Source of the DNA: Furcasterigmium furcatum
Taxonomy: Eukaryota; Ascomycota; Sordariomycetes; Glomerellales; Plectosphaerellaceae
Direction: 5' to 3'
Assembly: GCA_001599815.1 (NCBI GenBank)
Contig: BCIA01000003.1
Coordinates: forward strand, 1,240,001-1,304,000
DNA length: 64,000 nt
Part shown: positions 23,701 to 35,560 of the stretch, in pieces
Numbering within the stretch: position 1 is the stretch's first letter
Layout of the letters: each line of letters opens with the position of its first letter
Made by a program: the position numbers and the translations under genes
The notes under the pieces: generated by a model
The model's database searches: none
What the model was told of the DNA's origin: nothing
The model's input: only the letters and a program-made list of their open reading frames with translations

Positions 23701-26700
23701 CCTATCCCGACTGTGACCCTGATGCGCGGGGGCCGCTTGCTCTTTTTACCTAAGTTGGCTCTCGAGTGGTCCATCGTCATCGTCGTTCTGGCAAGATCTT
23801 CTGCTGGTCGTGTCTTTCCATGAGGGGTAGAGGGGCATCACGGAATCGCCCAGCCGCCCCAAGCACCAACGTAGCAAGTGTGGCCACTGTCGCAGAGTAG
23901 TCTTCAGCTCTCTCGACACTATCGAAACCACATGAGGCTGGCTAGATCCGGCCGGATTTGAGGGTTGTCGCACAAGGCCCCCCTCTCATCATTCCATCGC
24001 CTCGCGCATTTTTAGGTGCGCCCTCGAGATGTTGCCATGCTCACCGCCCCTGGATCGCCAGGGAAAAGGGACGCCGACCTGCCAACCAGTCACTGCAGCA
24101 AAGCGAGTCAAGATGCGGCCGCCTGTGTCTCTGTTGGAGGTTGCCACGCTCACGCTGACGAGAGTTGGAGAGGTGGCCATACCGCCGGGGCGACTGGTTG
24201 AGGAAAGCCGATATCGCGGAGGCGAGGCCATATCATTGGGCATCGCATCTTGGAAGAGCCGTCATGTGGCCAGCAAGGCCTCTGGCATGTGTCAACCCCG
24301 GTTTCACGTCTGACCTGAATGGTCAGATACCCAGAAGGATTCTCGTCCGCTGATCTGGTGCTCACCCTGAGATACCCGTTCAGCGCGACTTTTATGGTGA
24401 TCCTTGAGGGAGACCCAGAATTGCCAGATTGCCATAGCGGTGATTGACACGTCCGGCTGCCTCTCTCGTTGTGCTTGTCTCGAGATCATGCAGATACATG
24501 TACAAGAACAGACATGAGATGCAGCACGGCATCTGCCTGCATCTGCATCTAATAAGGCGGTGGATTGAAGGGAGCACGAGCGGCGTCCGTCGTGGAGGTT
24601 GTCCAGCTGGACCCCCCGACGCCATATCATTTACAGCACTCAATATTCGCGGGGACGGGACACATCTCTCGGCCACCATCGAAAGGATTGATGGATGCTG
24701 CCCCAGTGCAGCGGCTCCCTCCGGAGCGGACATCCGATGCATGCGCGCCTGCGAGAAAAGCTGCGATGCGGTGCAGCGGCATGGAAGAAACTCGAATTTC
24801 ACAGGCGTTTCACGATATCGAGAGATGTCGGCTTCGCCTCTCCTCGCCAAGAGGGCCCAAGAAGAAAGCGGCACAGATGCTATCAGCCCGCCTGACCCGA
24901 CCAATGGAATGCGGCCCTCCACGAGCATCTGTCTGAGGGGACGACGCCAAGGGTCACGATCGTCGGTGGTGCGTTCAGCAGACGACCCCGACTTGTTCAT
25001 TCGTCGCAACACCTTTGCCTCCCGGCGTCCGGTGCTCGCGGCGTGCAAGCTGCTCAGCATGTGGAATGATTAATCATATGGATATGCCAGTGGCCCTCTC
25101 GTTCCGCGGCGGGGCGGTCCATCGCGTGGTCCGGCATTCCAAAGCCTCCATGTTGCCATGGCTTGCCCGTGCTCGTGGTCCATCTCGTGGAGGACAACCC
25201 CAGATCCAATTCCTCGCCTGTCTCACGCCCGCGCGCGAAAGAAGCACTCTGGCGAGCCACATGATGACTTACCCAGACCACCGGTGAGGTCGGCGAGGAA
25301 TGTCGAGGCGCTTCTATTCCCCCCAGAGCCGCCCGTCCCATTGGTGGCGAGCGTCGCTCACCGCTTCGTCGTCGCAAGTGCGTCCGCGTCTCTCCCTTGC
25401 AGAGAACGCGCATCTCATGCGAGGCAATGCCCGGAATGTAATGCGCAGGTGAGAGACCACCACTCAAGTGCGACCTGGGGTGCTCCTTGGTGCCGCTGGC
25501 GCCGCACCCATTCGCCTATCACACGACGGGAACGAGAAACGGCCGTGGAGAGCGACGGTTTCTCTCGGGGACACAGGACTCGGCCGATGCACCCTGGCCG
25601 TTGGTTTCCCATGCTGGCCCGTGTCGGCTAAGTATGACGAGCTTGGGTGAGGGGCTCCGAGGAGGGACCCTGGACTTGCCCCTCGATCTCGTGGGGAGGC
25701 CGTGCCAGTCAAACCGGTCGACCTTGATTGTCGACCTCTTTACGCGCCGGATGGGCGGTCCAACGCGCGCGGCATCGTGGCGTGGCCCCGGGAGGTCGGA
25801 TGGGGATATCTTGGAACCAACGCTCAGGTGACCGACTGCGCGCACCGCCCGTCGAACGACGTCTGAAGGATTCGCTTGACCAACAAAATGGTCTTCCGAT
25901 GCGGACTGCACCCCTCGTACTCGAGAGATGGCCAAGCAGTCATTGCATGGTGGTACCAGCGCTGCCTCGACCCCCCACGCTCCGAGTCGAGCTCATTTCA
26001 TCTGTGTGGAGGGGTTGCTACTTTGAGCACCCCTGAACCCTGGAGTCCTCGGGCCTATGTGAACCGTTTGGGCGACGTGCAGCCCAGTAGCTTCACCAGC
26101 GAGCAAGCAGTCGTTGCAAGCAGCTCAAACCACTGGGTTTGATAGAGATAGGCGAATTCGGACGGGACTTGGGTCCTTGCTCGTCGTCGTCGCACCGCAT
26201 CTACAGTATGAAAGTGGCCTGTCAATAGTGGCATCGCCTATCTGGGCCGCCTCTTGGTGCTCCGGGCTTACATGCACCCCGTCTGCCACTCGTCGCTCGC
26301 AGTCCCTACCGATCTCGGGCTTGAAGAGATTTCAGCCAGATGCAGATGCAGAACAGACACCACCACATTGCTTTCTTCGCGTTACACCTTCCTGCAGCGT
26401 CACGACTCGAACACGGCGGTCTAGGACCTGGAGGTCGAGGGCGCTGCCGTGGAACGCCACGAGATCCCCCGGGCGGGCGCATCGCCCGTTTGTCTTACGT
26501 CTCGGAGGGTGGGATCGCATGAGGCATTGGCCGACATGTCTCGAACATGAAGCTATTCCCAGATACCCCGCCCGCGGGGTCCGCTCGGATCACCAGATGG
26601 TGGTGCGCGGCCGCATCTGCTGGTTGACATGCAGAGGACACCCGATGAGATGATCGAGGGAGCCGCACGAGCTCACCGCTTGGGTCGTCGGTTGCTCGAC

Positions 26701-28240
26701 CTCGAAGTATCTCTACATGTTGCTCTACCCTTGTGTGAATAGCTTCACCGGGCCCCTTCTGCTTCTCCACACGCATCCCTCGAAATCAAGGCGAAGAGGG
26801 CATCTCTGGCCTTGGACGAACTGCCTGCGGTCGTCCCCGCCGCGCTTGTCCCCTTCGATGCCATGATGGATGACCCTCCGTCGAGTTACCTAACTAACAA
26901 CTGGCAGGCAGGGATGGCCTCGTCCTCTCGCCGTGTATTCTGAGGCTGACTGACCGCCACAGATCGCCCGTCACAACTGGAAACCGCAGCAGACTTGCCC
27001 GTTCGCGGCTGGCGACATCCGCATGGCCGCCAGCGACCGTTGGTGGGCATGGGCGCCGCAGCGCTAACTTCCAAGGTTTTGGGGCCCTTTTCCCGGCTTT
27101 TCGTCCCATCTTGACCCGGCATATCTCGACAAAAGATCCCAGCAGGACCACCGCGCGCTGGCCGCGCCAGAACCCCGCGAGTCAGTCTTAGCTCGGCGTC
27201 CAAGCTGGCTCGTGATATTTTTGCCCGTGTTAGTGCCTGCGCATTTTGGCGTCGACTGCCGCCGCATCGCGATCGATCGTCCCTGCTTCTCGCCGCAGAT
27301 CAAGGGTCTGTCATCCCAGCTTTCCCTGCCCTCTGCGCTGCGCTGCATCTTTGGCGCTTGGGCCGGCTAGTAGCATCCACCGCCAGCCTGGGACGCCCTG
27401 GTCTCGTGAGGCTGGCGACCCCCTCCATGGCCTTCCTTGGTGTTTGTGACGTCCACACGTCAACTTCTGCGCGGGGCATGCTGACTGCGCCGTTGAGGCT
27501 GTCTAGCTCCCGGGTCTGGCCAGCTATGTTTTCTTTTTGTCCTGTTTTTCTGCGGAGTGCCTTTTGACACGCCGCGTCGCCGGGGGAGGGGCCGTGATCT
27601 CGATGATCCGCGATGATCACGTCGCTGGGGACGGGGTGATGATCAGGGGGTGGCGAGCCGATCAAAGCTTGACAGATGGCGAGGAGGGCCCCTCTGGTTC
27701 CTGCGGGGTTTATATGGCGGTGTGCTCGCGGTGAGGCTGTCGTGTGCCTTGGATGATGGGTTTGGCGGTGTCGTGTGCACATCGGGGAGAGGATGGAGGT
27801 GGAGGTGATGATGACGGCGGCGGTGGTTGAGGGGAGGGGGAAGGCCCCGAGGCCGAGGGAGCGACGTTTACGCAAGTGCGCTTGGTCTGGACGGGGTTGC
27901 TTCAGGGAATGCCGAGGGACTGGCTGAGTTAGGCCGGTCTAGCTCGGTGAGCAGCATAGATATCACGGTGGGCAAGTTGCGGTGGTTGGGGCGACATACC
28001 ACAGAAACCTCGCGATGCTCCAAAGGTCTAGGTATTTATAGTAAATATGAACTCTAGAACATGATACATGTGGTTATAAGACTGTCTGTCTGCCGCTTGA
28101 GCTCCTTCCCCGGTTGCCCCTTTTCCCGTGCCTCCTGTGATTCAGTCAGGGGTATCCCGCCATGTCACCCCGTCAACTGCCACCTGCGAAGCCCTCCTAG
28201 CCATAGCAACGCGTTTCTCAGCAGATTGTATAGGGGTCCG
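20764..28240. other. GC-rich gene-poor stretch
   Basis: Roughly 7.5 kb carries no open frame with convincing domain content on either strand, although frames of 100-440 codons arise because the DNA is GC-rich. The 439-codon minus-strand frame at 20185-21504 is mostly Ser/Arg/Pro and overlaps equally long frames on the other strand. I see no terminal repeats, target-site duplications, reverse transcriptase or transposase motifs, and no AT-rich RIP signature. Confidence 0.4.
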
Positions 28241-28334
28241 GCGCCGGTGGCCAAGGGGTAAAAATCTCAGATTAGTAGCCCAACTGAGCTTTCACGGCGC
28301 GGGACCGATGCGGGTTCGACTCCCGCACCGGTCA
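28241..28334 (+). other. Degenerate tRNA-like sequence (tRNA relic or SINE-like)
   Basis: A box A-like element, TGGCCAAGGGG, lies at 28248-28258 and a perfect box B, GGTTCGACTCC, at 28313-28323. The spacing of 65 nt would fit an intron-containing tRNA. The T arm (GCGGG / TTCGACT / CCCGC) is perfect. The 3' acceptor half, ACCGGTC, pairs only imperfectly with the 5' side, and no regular D arm or anticodon arm can be drawn. I therefore call it a relic rather than a functional gene. Positions 28303-28333 alone form a near-perfect 12-bp hairpin. Confidence 0.35.
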
Positions 28335-28742
28335 GTAGCCTGCGGATTTTCTACAATCCGGAGGCGAAGACCTTTTGCAGTTTTGAACTTTTGTAATTTA
28401 CACACCGAGACACTGTCCGCGGAAGAGACTCGACTGCTGCTGGCTTGCTTTTTGTGTGTCTTGACAATGAATATATTAAACTTCCCGAAGTACAGCCTCA
28501 AGCGCAACACGCTCTGTTGTTCGTAACCACTCAGTCCCGGTTACAATTCAACACCGCATTTAGTTGAAGAAATGCCAGCTTCCCCCTGTTCTTTTGAAGA
28601 TCCCGTTCTACTCGCACCATTCTCTGGCCTTGCCCAACTCTGCTGTAACTGAACGGGGATATATTCCTCTCCATGGCACCGGAACATGATATACATCTTA
28701 TATGACAATATGATACAATCCCACCAGACGCACATCCCGCTT

Positions 28743-29705
28743 CTACCGCCGCGCAGGAGGAGCCTGAGACGGGCCTTCCACCCCAACAAGCGCCTCCAAC
28801 GTCCGGCCCTCGTTCAGCGCCCACCCCGTGGTCATATCCAGCTTGCACTTCCTGTCCCCGACCTGCATCTTCACGAACCCGCCCCCCGTCAGCGCCCTCT
28901 TAACCCCGTAGAACGCCGTCTTCACGGCCCTCCACGCGTCCCTGAACGGCAGCGTCAGCAGCCTCTTCTTATCCTCCTCCCACTGCGCCTTCTTCGCCTG
29001 CTTCGCCTTGACCTCCTGCGCGCGCATCTGCTGCGCCGACGGGTTCGGCACGAACAGCGTCCGCCCCAGGGAGACCTGCTCCGGCGGCACGGAGAGGACG
29101 CGGGCCCGCCCGAAGGGGATGAGCGGCTTGACCGCGATCTCGAGGTACACGGGCGTCAGGCGGGGGTTGATGGCGGCGGGGAGCGCGGCCTTGGCGGCGG
29201 CGGCCGGGACGGCGCGGATGCTCTTGACGACGTTGGCGGCGCCGAAGATGAAGAAGGAGCCGAGGGCGCCGAGGGCGACGGCGGTGACGGTGTAGATGGG
29301 CGAGATGAACCAGGAGAGCCCCTCGGACGGCGCGTAGGAGAGGTAGAGGTTGATCGCGGAGCCGGAGTAGCACGCCACGGAGGCGGACCAGGCGCTGAGC
29401 TTCATCCAGAAGTGGGAGGCGGACTCGTAGAGGAGGGTCGGGGCCCGGGAGCGGGCGAGCTGGAGGAGGACGGGGTTCTTGATCGTCGCGGCGCTCAGGG
29501 GGATGGCTTGCGGGCCGGCCTGGGAGGGTTTCGGGGATTTCGGGGGGGTTGTGGCCTTTGCGTGTTTTGCGACCGGCGGAGAGTATGCTCGGAGGGGATG
29601 TAGGGAGCTGAAGGTCCGGGTGAGGGTGTATGTCGGCAGAGCATGGCCCTGGGAGAGTGGTCTGAGGGGCAGGCGGAGGACGAGCCCCCGTGGTGTTGCC
29701 GACAT
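28743..29705 (-). CDS. Probable mitochondrial membrane protein, TMEM223-like
   Basis: A single exon encodes 320 aa. The N-terminus, MSATPRGLVLRLPLRPLSQ followed by TRTFSSLHPLR, is Arg/Ser/Leu-rich without acidic residues, as in mitochondrial presequences. Two hydrophobic stretches follow, around residues 112-128 (SASVACYSGSAINLYLSY) and 138-165 (SPIYTVTAVALGALGSFFIFG), and could form a hairpin in the inner membrane. The C-terminal half is basic and matrix-like. The layout resembles TMEM223-type proteins, which in human mitochondria assist COX1 translation, but I assign this from architecture only and the name could be wrong. The stop lies at 28743-28745. Confidence 0.5.
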   Translation of the reverse strand: MSATPRGLVLRLPLRPLSQGHALPTYTLTRTFSSLHPLRAYSPPVAKHAKATTPPKSPKPSQAGPQAIPLSAATIKNPVLLQLARSRAPTLLYESASHFWMKLSAWSASVACYSGSAINLYLSYAPSEGLSWFISPIYTVTAVALGALGSFFIFGAANVVKSIRAVPAAAAKAALPAAINPRLTPVYLEIAVKPLIPFGRARVLSVPPEQVSLGRTLFVPNPSAQQMRAQEVKAKQAKKAQWEEDKKRLLTLPFRDAWRAVKTAFYGVKRALTGGGFVKMQVGDRKCKLDMTTGWALNEGRTLEALVGVEGPSQAPPARR

Positions 29706-30409
29706 TTTGGTGCTGATTAGATGTCGTACGGGGACGTATTGGGTGTACTGAGCCCTGGGTAAAACGAATACTCAGGAGGCGGTGCCTCAATGGCTCGGAG
29801 CAGTCAGACCACTTGGAGTCGTGGATGTGAAGCCGTCCAAAAAGTTGAAGTCGCGACAGGAAGAGCCCCACATCAGATCTTCGGGCTGATAAGATAGGCA
29901 CTTTACTCTCAGCCCCTGAACGGGTGCTTGCACGTTTAACACGCGATACAGCATCAGGAAAACAATGACAAGTAGGAAAATCAGTGCATTAGAATAGTCA
30001 CGTATGTATTCAAGTCATAATTCCTCGTATTATGGCATGGTGTCTGGCACCTACTTAGAAATCCCATACATCAGCATTACAGCCACAACTTTCTCCATGA
30101 ATATTACTTGGAGGCTTCAATAAACAACACCTCAGACTCATTCTTCCCTGATCAAGCCAAAAAGAAAAGGGGAGCAAGGGAAAAATAAATTGAATCGATC
30201 GCTAAACCTCCTGGTATTGTGCTAGCGGATGAACAACCTCTCAGTCTAGAACGATGCCGTCCACTTGGCTGCATGCAACAGCCCGCCACCAGCGTTTCCC
30301 GAGGCCGAGAGGGAAGGGAAAGTCAGAAGATACCACCGCTCATGCTCCTCCAGCAAATTTTGATAATGACGCTCCGCTACTGTAAAAACACGAAAAACTC
30401 GTCCACTGA
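29706..30409. other. Intergenic region
   Basis: About 700 bp between two minus-strand genes is noticeably AT-richer than its neighbours, especially 29930-30200. It fits the 3' UTR of the CoA-transferase plus the promoter of the TMEM223-like gene. No gene is seen. Confidence 0.5.
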
Positions 30410-32229
30410 TTAGTACTCGAGGCTGAGCATGTTCCTGTCTTCCTCCCAGTCTTCCCAGGTCGGGGCGTCGTGCCCGTTGGGTCTGGTTGCCCTGACGTGG
30501 CCTATGGCAACCCCATCAACGGACAGGGCCTCCTTGGGCCACTTCACCTCGGCCTGGAAAGCGTCGCTCCAAGCCGTCTCCATCATGTTGTCGCCGAACA
30601 ACGCAGGGTGAACTCGGCGCATGCTCTTCAGGGCGCGGCTGCCCACTTCGTCCACGGAGTCGTGGTGCTTCAGCGCGAAGAAGTCAGGATCGTGAATCTT
30701 GCGCAGGCGGGCTTGAGTATCAGGACTGTGCCTGCCGAGAGATAGGAGAAACAAATTGTACTGGCAGAGGCTCGTGCGACATTCCCACGATCCGCCCTCG
30801 ATCGCCCGGCGGTACAGGCCGATCATGGCGGAGAGGGCGCCGAGAGCACCCGTGCCGTAGTCCGACATGGGGAACGGGGGGACAACGGGTTCATCGAGCC
30901 CCATGAACTTTCCCTGCTCCCAGGCAACTCCGGTAGCGCAGTCGGCGATCTGCTGCCAGCCAGGACGAGATGCCCACTCCGCCTGGGCCGCTACGGGAGT
31001 GTTGGTGCCGCCAAAGCAGTCCTCTGCAACATAGACAAAGCCCTTGCCCCGAGCCTGAGCAAGCTCTCTCAGACGATCCCGGCCAAAGCCCAGGCGGTCA
31101 AGTGCCCCAGGTCTGTACCCGTCGATGACGACGTCAGCAGACCCGAGCAGGGACTCCAGGACCTCCCGGTCCTTGGCATCCCGCAGATGTAGCGAGGTTG
31201 TGTGCTTTCCCGTGTTCACGTCGACCTGGAAGAATGGGACATCGGGGAGTCCGCTCGAGGTGACCTTGATCACCTGCGCCCCGTGGGCGGCCAGAGAGCG
31301 CCCAATGGTCGGGCCAGCAATGACTCGGCAGAGCTCGATGACGCGAATGCCCTCAAGACACTGATTGAGGGTCGGGCCCAGGTTGCCACCGGGGGTTTGC
31401 TGCCCAAACGGTGATGGAGCGGTGCTCTTCTCCAGCGATTGGACCGTGAACGGAGGCAGAGACAGCAAGGCCTTTCCGTGGTTGGAATTCCGGAACTGGT
31501 CTGCCGTCAGGACGGCCACTCCCGCCTGACCTTCCTTCCGGTTCATGTCTTCGAGCTCGGCAACCGAGAACCGCTTCACCGCGGTTTCGATGGTAGAAAT
31601 ACAGCTTTTGTAATCTCGGAGCTTCGGGTCAAAGGGTGGCAAGCCAATCATGCGCAGCGTCTTGCTCGCCTCAAGCGAGCCGTGGATGTGGTAGAACTCG
31701 CCGGGTATCTTGGTCTCGTAGAGATTGGCGGAGAGCCTCCTGTAGAGTATCGACTGTGCTTGGTTGAGATCCGTGTCTGACGGGCATTGGTCAGCCACTG
31801 GCAACCTCAATGCTGGAGTCTCGGGGGCCTACCTGTGATCTTCTCCTTGACCTGCGGGTGCGCCTTGTCTATGCCGTCCAGCGTACACAGGTATGCCGAC
31901 ATTAGGAAACAGGCCGTCTTCGCCATGTCGACCTCGATGGATCTCTGCTCGGGAAACCCTTGCCGCAGGTCCGTGATAGCCGCGGACGCCAGGCCTTCCA
32001 GCGCTTTGATGGCGGCCGCAGCCTCCTGTTCCTTCAATGGGCAAGGGAAGGCGACATGGTCACCTTCTGGGGCACGGAATGCCACATGATGGACGCGCCA
32101 CGTGAAATTCAGCGGGATCACGGTAGCGCAGGCCGACAAAAGCTGGGCCAGGGCTGTTCCGCTACCCTGGCTGACGGAGTACTGGTTTGGGAGGGCTCTC
32201 TGATGAGAACCGATGCTCACGACCACCAT
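30410..32229 (-). CDS. CoA-transferase family III (CaiB/BaiF-type) protein
   Basis: Exons 32229-31833 and 31776-30410 are separated by a 56-bp intron (GTAGGC donor, CTGAC branch, CGTCAG acceptor) and give 587 aa. The central domain from about residue 265 is classic class III: GIRVIELCRVIAGPTIGRSL, GAQVIKV, VDVNTGKHTTSLHLRD, ADVVIDGYRPGALDRLGFG and ADCATGVAWEQGK. The Asp of the last motif is a candidate catalytic residue. These enzymes move CoA between organic acids such as formate/oxalate, carnitine or succinate/dicarboxylates; the substrate here is unknown. Residues about 1-250 are weakly conserved and may be a degenerate second CaiB-type domain, common in fungal members. No signal peptide is evident. 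It lies at the left edge of the metabolic block. Confidence 0.88.
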
Positions 32230-35200
32230 GTTGTAGGTGGAGGAAGGACGCGTTGGGGGAAAGGGGGAAGAAGGAGGAGAAGGATAAAGTCACCCAAACG
32301 AAAGCGGGATAAGCTCACGGAGAGGAAGGTTTGGCTACAGCCACATCGTGGGAGACTTTGGGGCTCGCCGAGGGACGGAACTCTCGAGGTATATGTAAAG
32401 ACCAAGAACCGGCCGCCGTTGCGAAATCAATTCACCGCCGCCTCGCCAATTGACCCGGAATTGTGAGACAGGAATGAATATTGACGCGTTGATGGAACGG
32501 ACAAGGTGAATCGCGGTCCAAGGGATGGGGTCAGCCGGAGCAAATCCTGTGAATAGCATGGTTCACCGCAGATGGCAATTCACCTGCAGCATGACTAGGG
32601 TTGCCTTGTATTAGGGCCGCCAAGGGCATATGATCTCCTTCGTGACCAGGCCGCCGCTCCTTGTGCTCATCATACGAACTGTCTGAGGCAACGCGAAAGA
32701 GAGAGAGAGAGTCCGGGGGAAGGAAAAGTTAGTTCGCCAGGGGCGCAGACGCGGCACAGCTTCGAATTTGCAGGTCGCGCCACTTGTCGGTCATGCAAGG
32801 ATTCCGAGTGCCAGGAGGATGTCAAACGGAGATTGGTGATGTGCGCGGCTGCCGCTATGATGGGATGTGGTAGTATCCAGGCTGGACCTGCTTTGCCTGG
32901 CTTGTCTCAAGCACTTGCTCTGAGAGGCAGACCCAGATCCCTCCCTGCCTAGGCCTCGTCTGGAAATTTCCACCAAATGGTACTGGCCAGGGAGTAGCAA
33001 GGCTCTGTCCTTCAACATGGCTGCCGCTCATCCCCAGGATGGCGGCGATGGTGTGTGCCGCCCCCCGCAATAGGGGAAAAGGGGGGTGGCAGAGGGCCCG
33101 GGAGAGACAAATACGACGGTCTTGCAGTCGCAGATTGCTGCGCTGCGAGGCACAGAGCAGGGGACGAGATCTGGGGCGCCCCGGGCTGGCGGAGGATCAG
33201 AGTTCGAGCGAGTCGTAGATGGTGTGGCGTGGTGGTAGGCGTGCGGCGGTTCGGGGTCATCTGCTGCTGGACGGCTTGTGTGGGGGTTCGGGGTGGACAT
33301 GTCCTTGATGCTGCGCCTGATTCTCCAGCATGCGCGGGAGATCATGTACGGTGTCCGAATCCCGCCGGAGAGACTTCTCTCGTCGAAGCCGTTTCCATCC
33401 AGGTGATCATCAAGGCGGGAGGACCATTGGAGCCAGTCCGGGGTTCAGACATGGGGCGCGGACGATGTCGAAACAAGGATCCTGGTCCGAACCAGACACC
33501 GTAGTGTATGCGCGAGGCAATATGAATCTCGTCTCTGTCATCAGCCCGTTGGTTCCAGTTCGGACTGGGCAAGTTGAGCATGAGGAGCGTGGGATGATGA
33601 GTTGAAGTTGAGCCTGCCCCATGCCCGCCTGTCAAACCCGTCCAGCTAGTGTGGGGAGATGCTGAGTCAGCCCGGGTCGGCCTGGACGCGGGACCGACAG
33701 CACCTCCAAGAGCACATCGCGCCTTCCCCAGGTGCGCCTTCCGATGTTTGCCCTCCTGGAGGCAGTCGCTACCCGGGTGCGCCTTCCGACCACTCATGCT
33801 GCTCAGGGGCGATTTGTTCGGGCGAGGTCAGTCCCAAGGCTAGCGACCTTCCATCTCCAGGTCACTCACCACGGGCATCACCAGTCTAGTCTCTCTGATC
33901 TCATCACACCGTCCGAGGTCACCTACCGACCGCGACCTTGCTTCATCTTGTGTCCCGAGATGCTAACCCCCAGCCCACAGAGCACGACCGGCGCGCAATC
34001 GCCCTGCCTCGTATCGCGACCGGCATCATCACCTCTGTCGACCGGTCTCCACAGCGTGCCGCCTCTCGCCAAGTCGACCAAGTTCTGGGGTTGCACAGCT
34101 TCTGGCTGACATCGAATCACCGATGCCCAGGTCGCCTCGGCAGCTTTCACTGGCGCAGAGCCCGGCCCCATTGCGAGGCGAGCTAGGCGCGTGATCAGGC
34201 TGCCTTCACCGACTCCGCGGCCAGGTCACCTCGATCATATGCACGCCCGACGCTCATCATACGCCGCCAAGAGCACAGGGGACGAGACCGGTCTGGCGTT
34301 CGGGTGAATCTACACAGGAGATCACGCTACGCGGCTGGTCCCTGGATGACACGGGACAGCCCCGAATCGTCCCTCGCCGGCCGCTAATGCACGCCATCCA
34401 GAACAGCGTACATATGCAATCCACGCTGAGCTGGCCGGTGCGCTTTCCAGCATCATCATGTCTTGCTCCTGGTCGTGGCGCCCGTTCTCGATTTCTCAAC
34501 GATGCCGAGTTGGTGAGCAGCTGCGTGCCGCCACCGAGCCGTCACCTGAAGTTTGTTGAAACGCGCTGGTAGGAATCGAGGAGGCGTACGGCCGCCAGAG
34601 TGACCCGGTCTTCACATGGCTTGCTTGGACTGAAATTCTCGCGCCTCTGAGAAGCCGTTCGCATGAGACGGTCGCCGCCAGAGAGAAGCTGACCCAATCA
34701 AGCATCTCTCCGCTACGTGAGGGGTCTGCAACCCGAGCATGTCCTGCGGTCGAAAAGGGGACGCGTTTGGAGGAGGCGCCACCTGTGTGGACAACTGCTA
34801 CCCTACCTTGGTCGCAACGACTGATTAAGCTGCCGCCACGACGGAGCCAGCCATCTTTTGGCCGAGCGAGCCTCCCCTCCAACATTTTCCCGTCGCTCTC
34901 ACCCCCAGAGGCCGAAGTCCCGGTGAAAACACCGGAAGGAGGTTCTCCCTACAGCACATTGGACGCTGCCTCCGCGGACCAACACACGAGAAGGGGCCTT
35001 TTCTCACATCTCGATTGACCAGCAGAACGTAGCCTAAGCTGCCTGGTCGCGCGAATTGCTACCCAACTCAAAATTAGTCCGGTTCGGTCTTATAGCTCTC
35101 CATTCTGCCGGTATCAAATGACCCAGGCGAGGTACTTACGAGGTCCCAGGGACGCCAGCCTTACGCTTACTTACTTGACCTCCCTGTTCCCCCATCCGAT

Positions 35201-35560
35201 GAGCGTGCCCTCCGATTTCCTCATCTTTCCTCGTTCCTCTTCCGCGCCTTGCATCCTTGCGATAGTACCAAACTTCCCGAGGGTTTCTCGTCGCCACGGA
35301 CAACCAGTCGCGCTCTCCGTCCTCTCCGGACGCCATCGCCGCAGTATCGAATCTATCGACTGAGATCCCGGTCACCTCGATCTCGGTCTGCGGTGCACGA
35401 GGCCGGACCCCAAAGGAGGGACATTCGAACATCAATCGGTGCCGAGTGCCGTGGCTTTATCCTTGCCAGGACGCCAGTCTTGAACGCGCTCCACCTCTCC
35501 CGTCGTCGGATGACGGCCGACACGCCCCTTTCCACCGTCGGGTGATGCGTCGCTGCCATC
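32230..35560. other. Divergent intergenic region, no supported gene
   Basis: A 3.3-kb region separates the divergent CoA-transferase and Zn2Cys6 regulator. A short GA repeat lies near 32697-32712. Positions about 33600-35000 resemble the 21-28 kb desert in composition, with many open frames and none convincing. Confidence 0.45.

Noticed and set aside
21700..27300. Ancient transposon in the desert
   Set aside because: No terminal or inverted repeats, no catalytic motifs in six frames and no AT-rich RIP signature could be seen, so I leave it as unexplained rather than naming an element.
28686..29603. 305-codon plus-strand frame opposite the TMEM223-like gene
   Set aside because: Low-complexity Arg/Gly/Asp composition and complete overlap with a better minus-strand protein.
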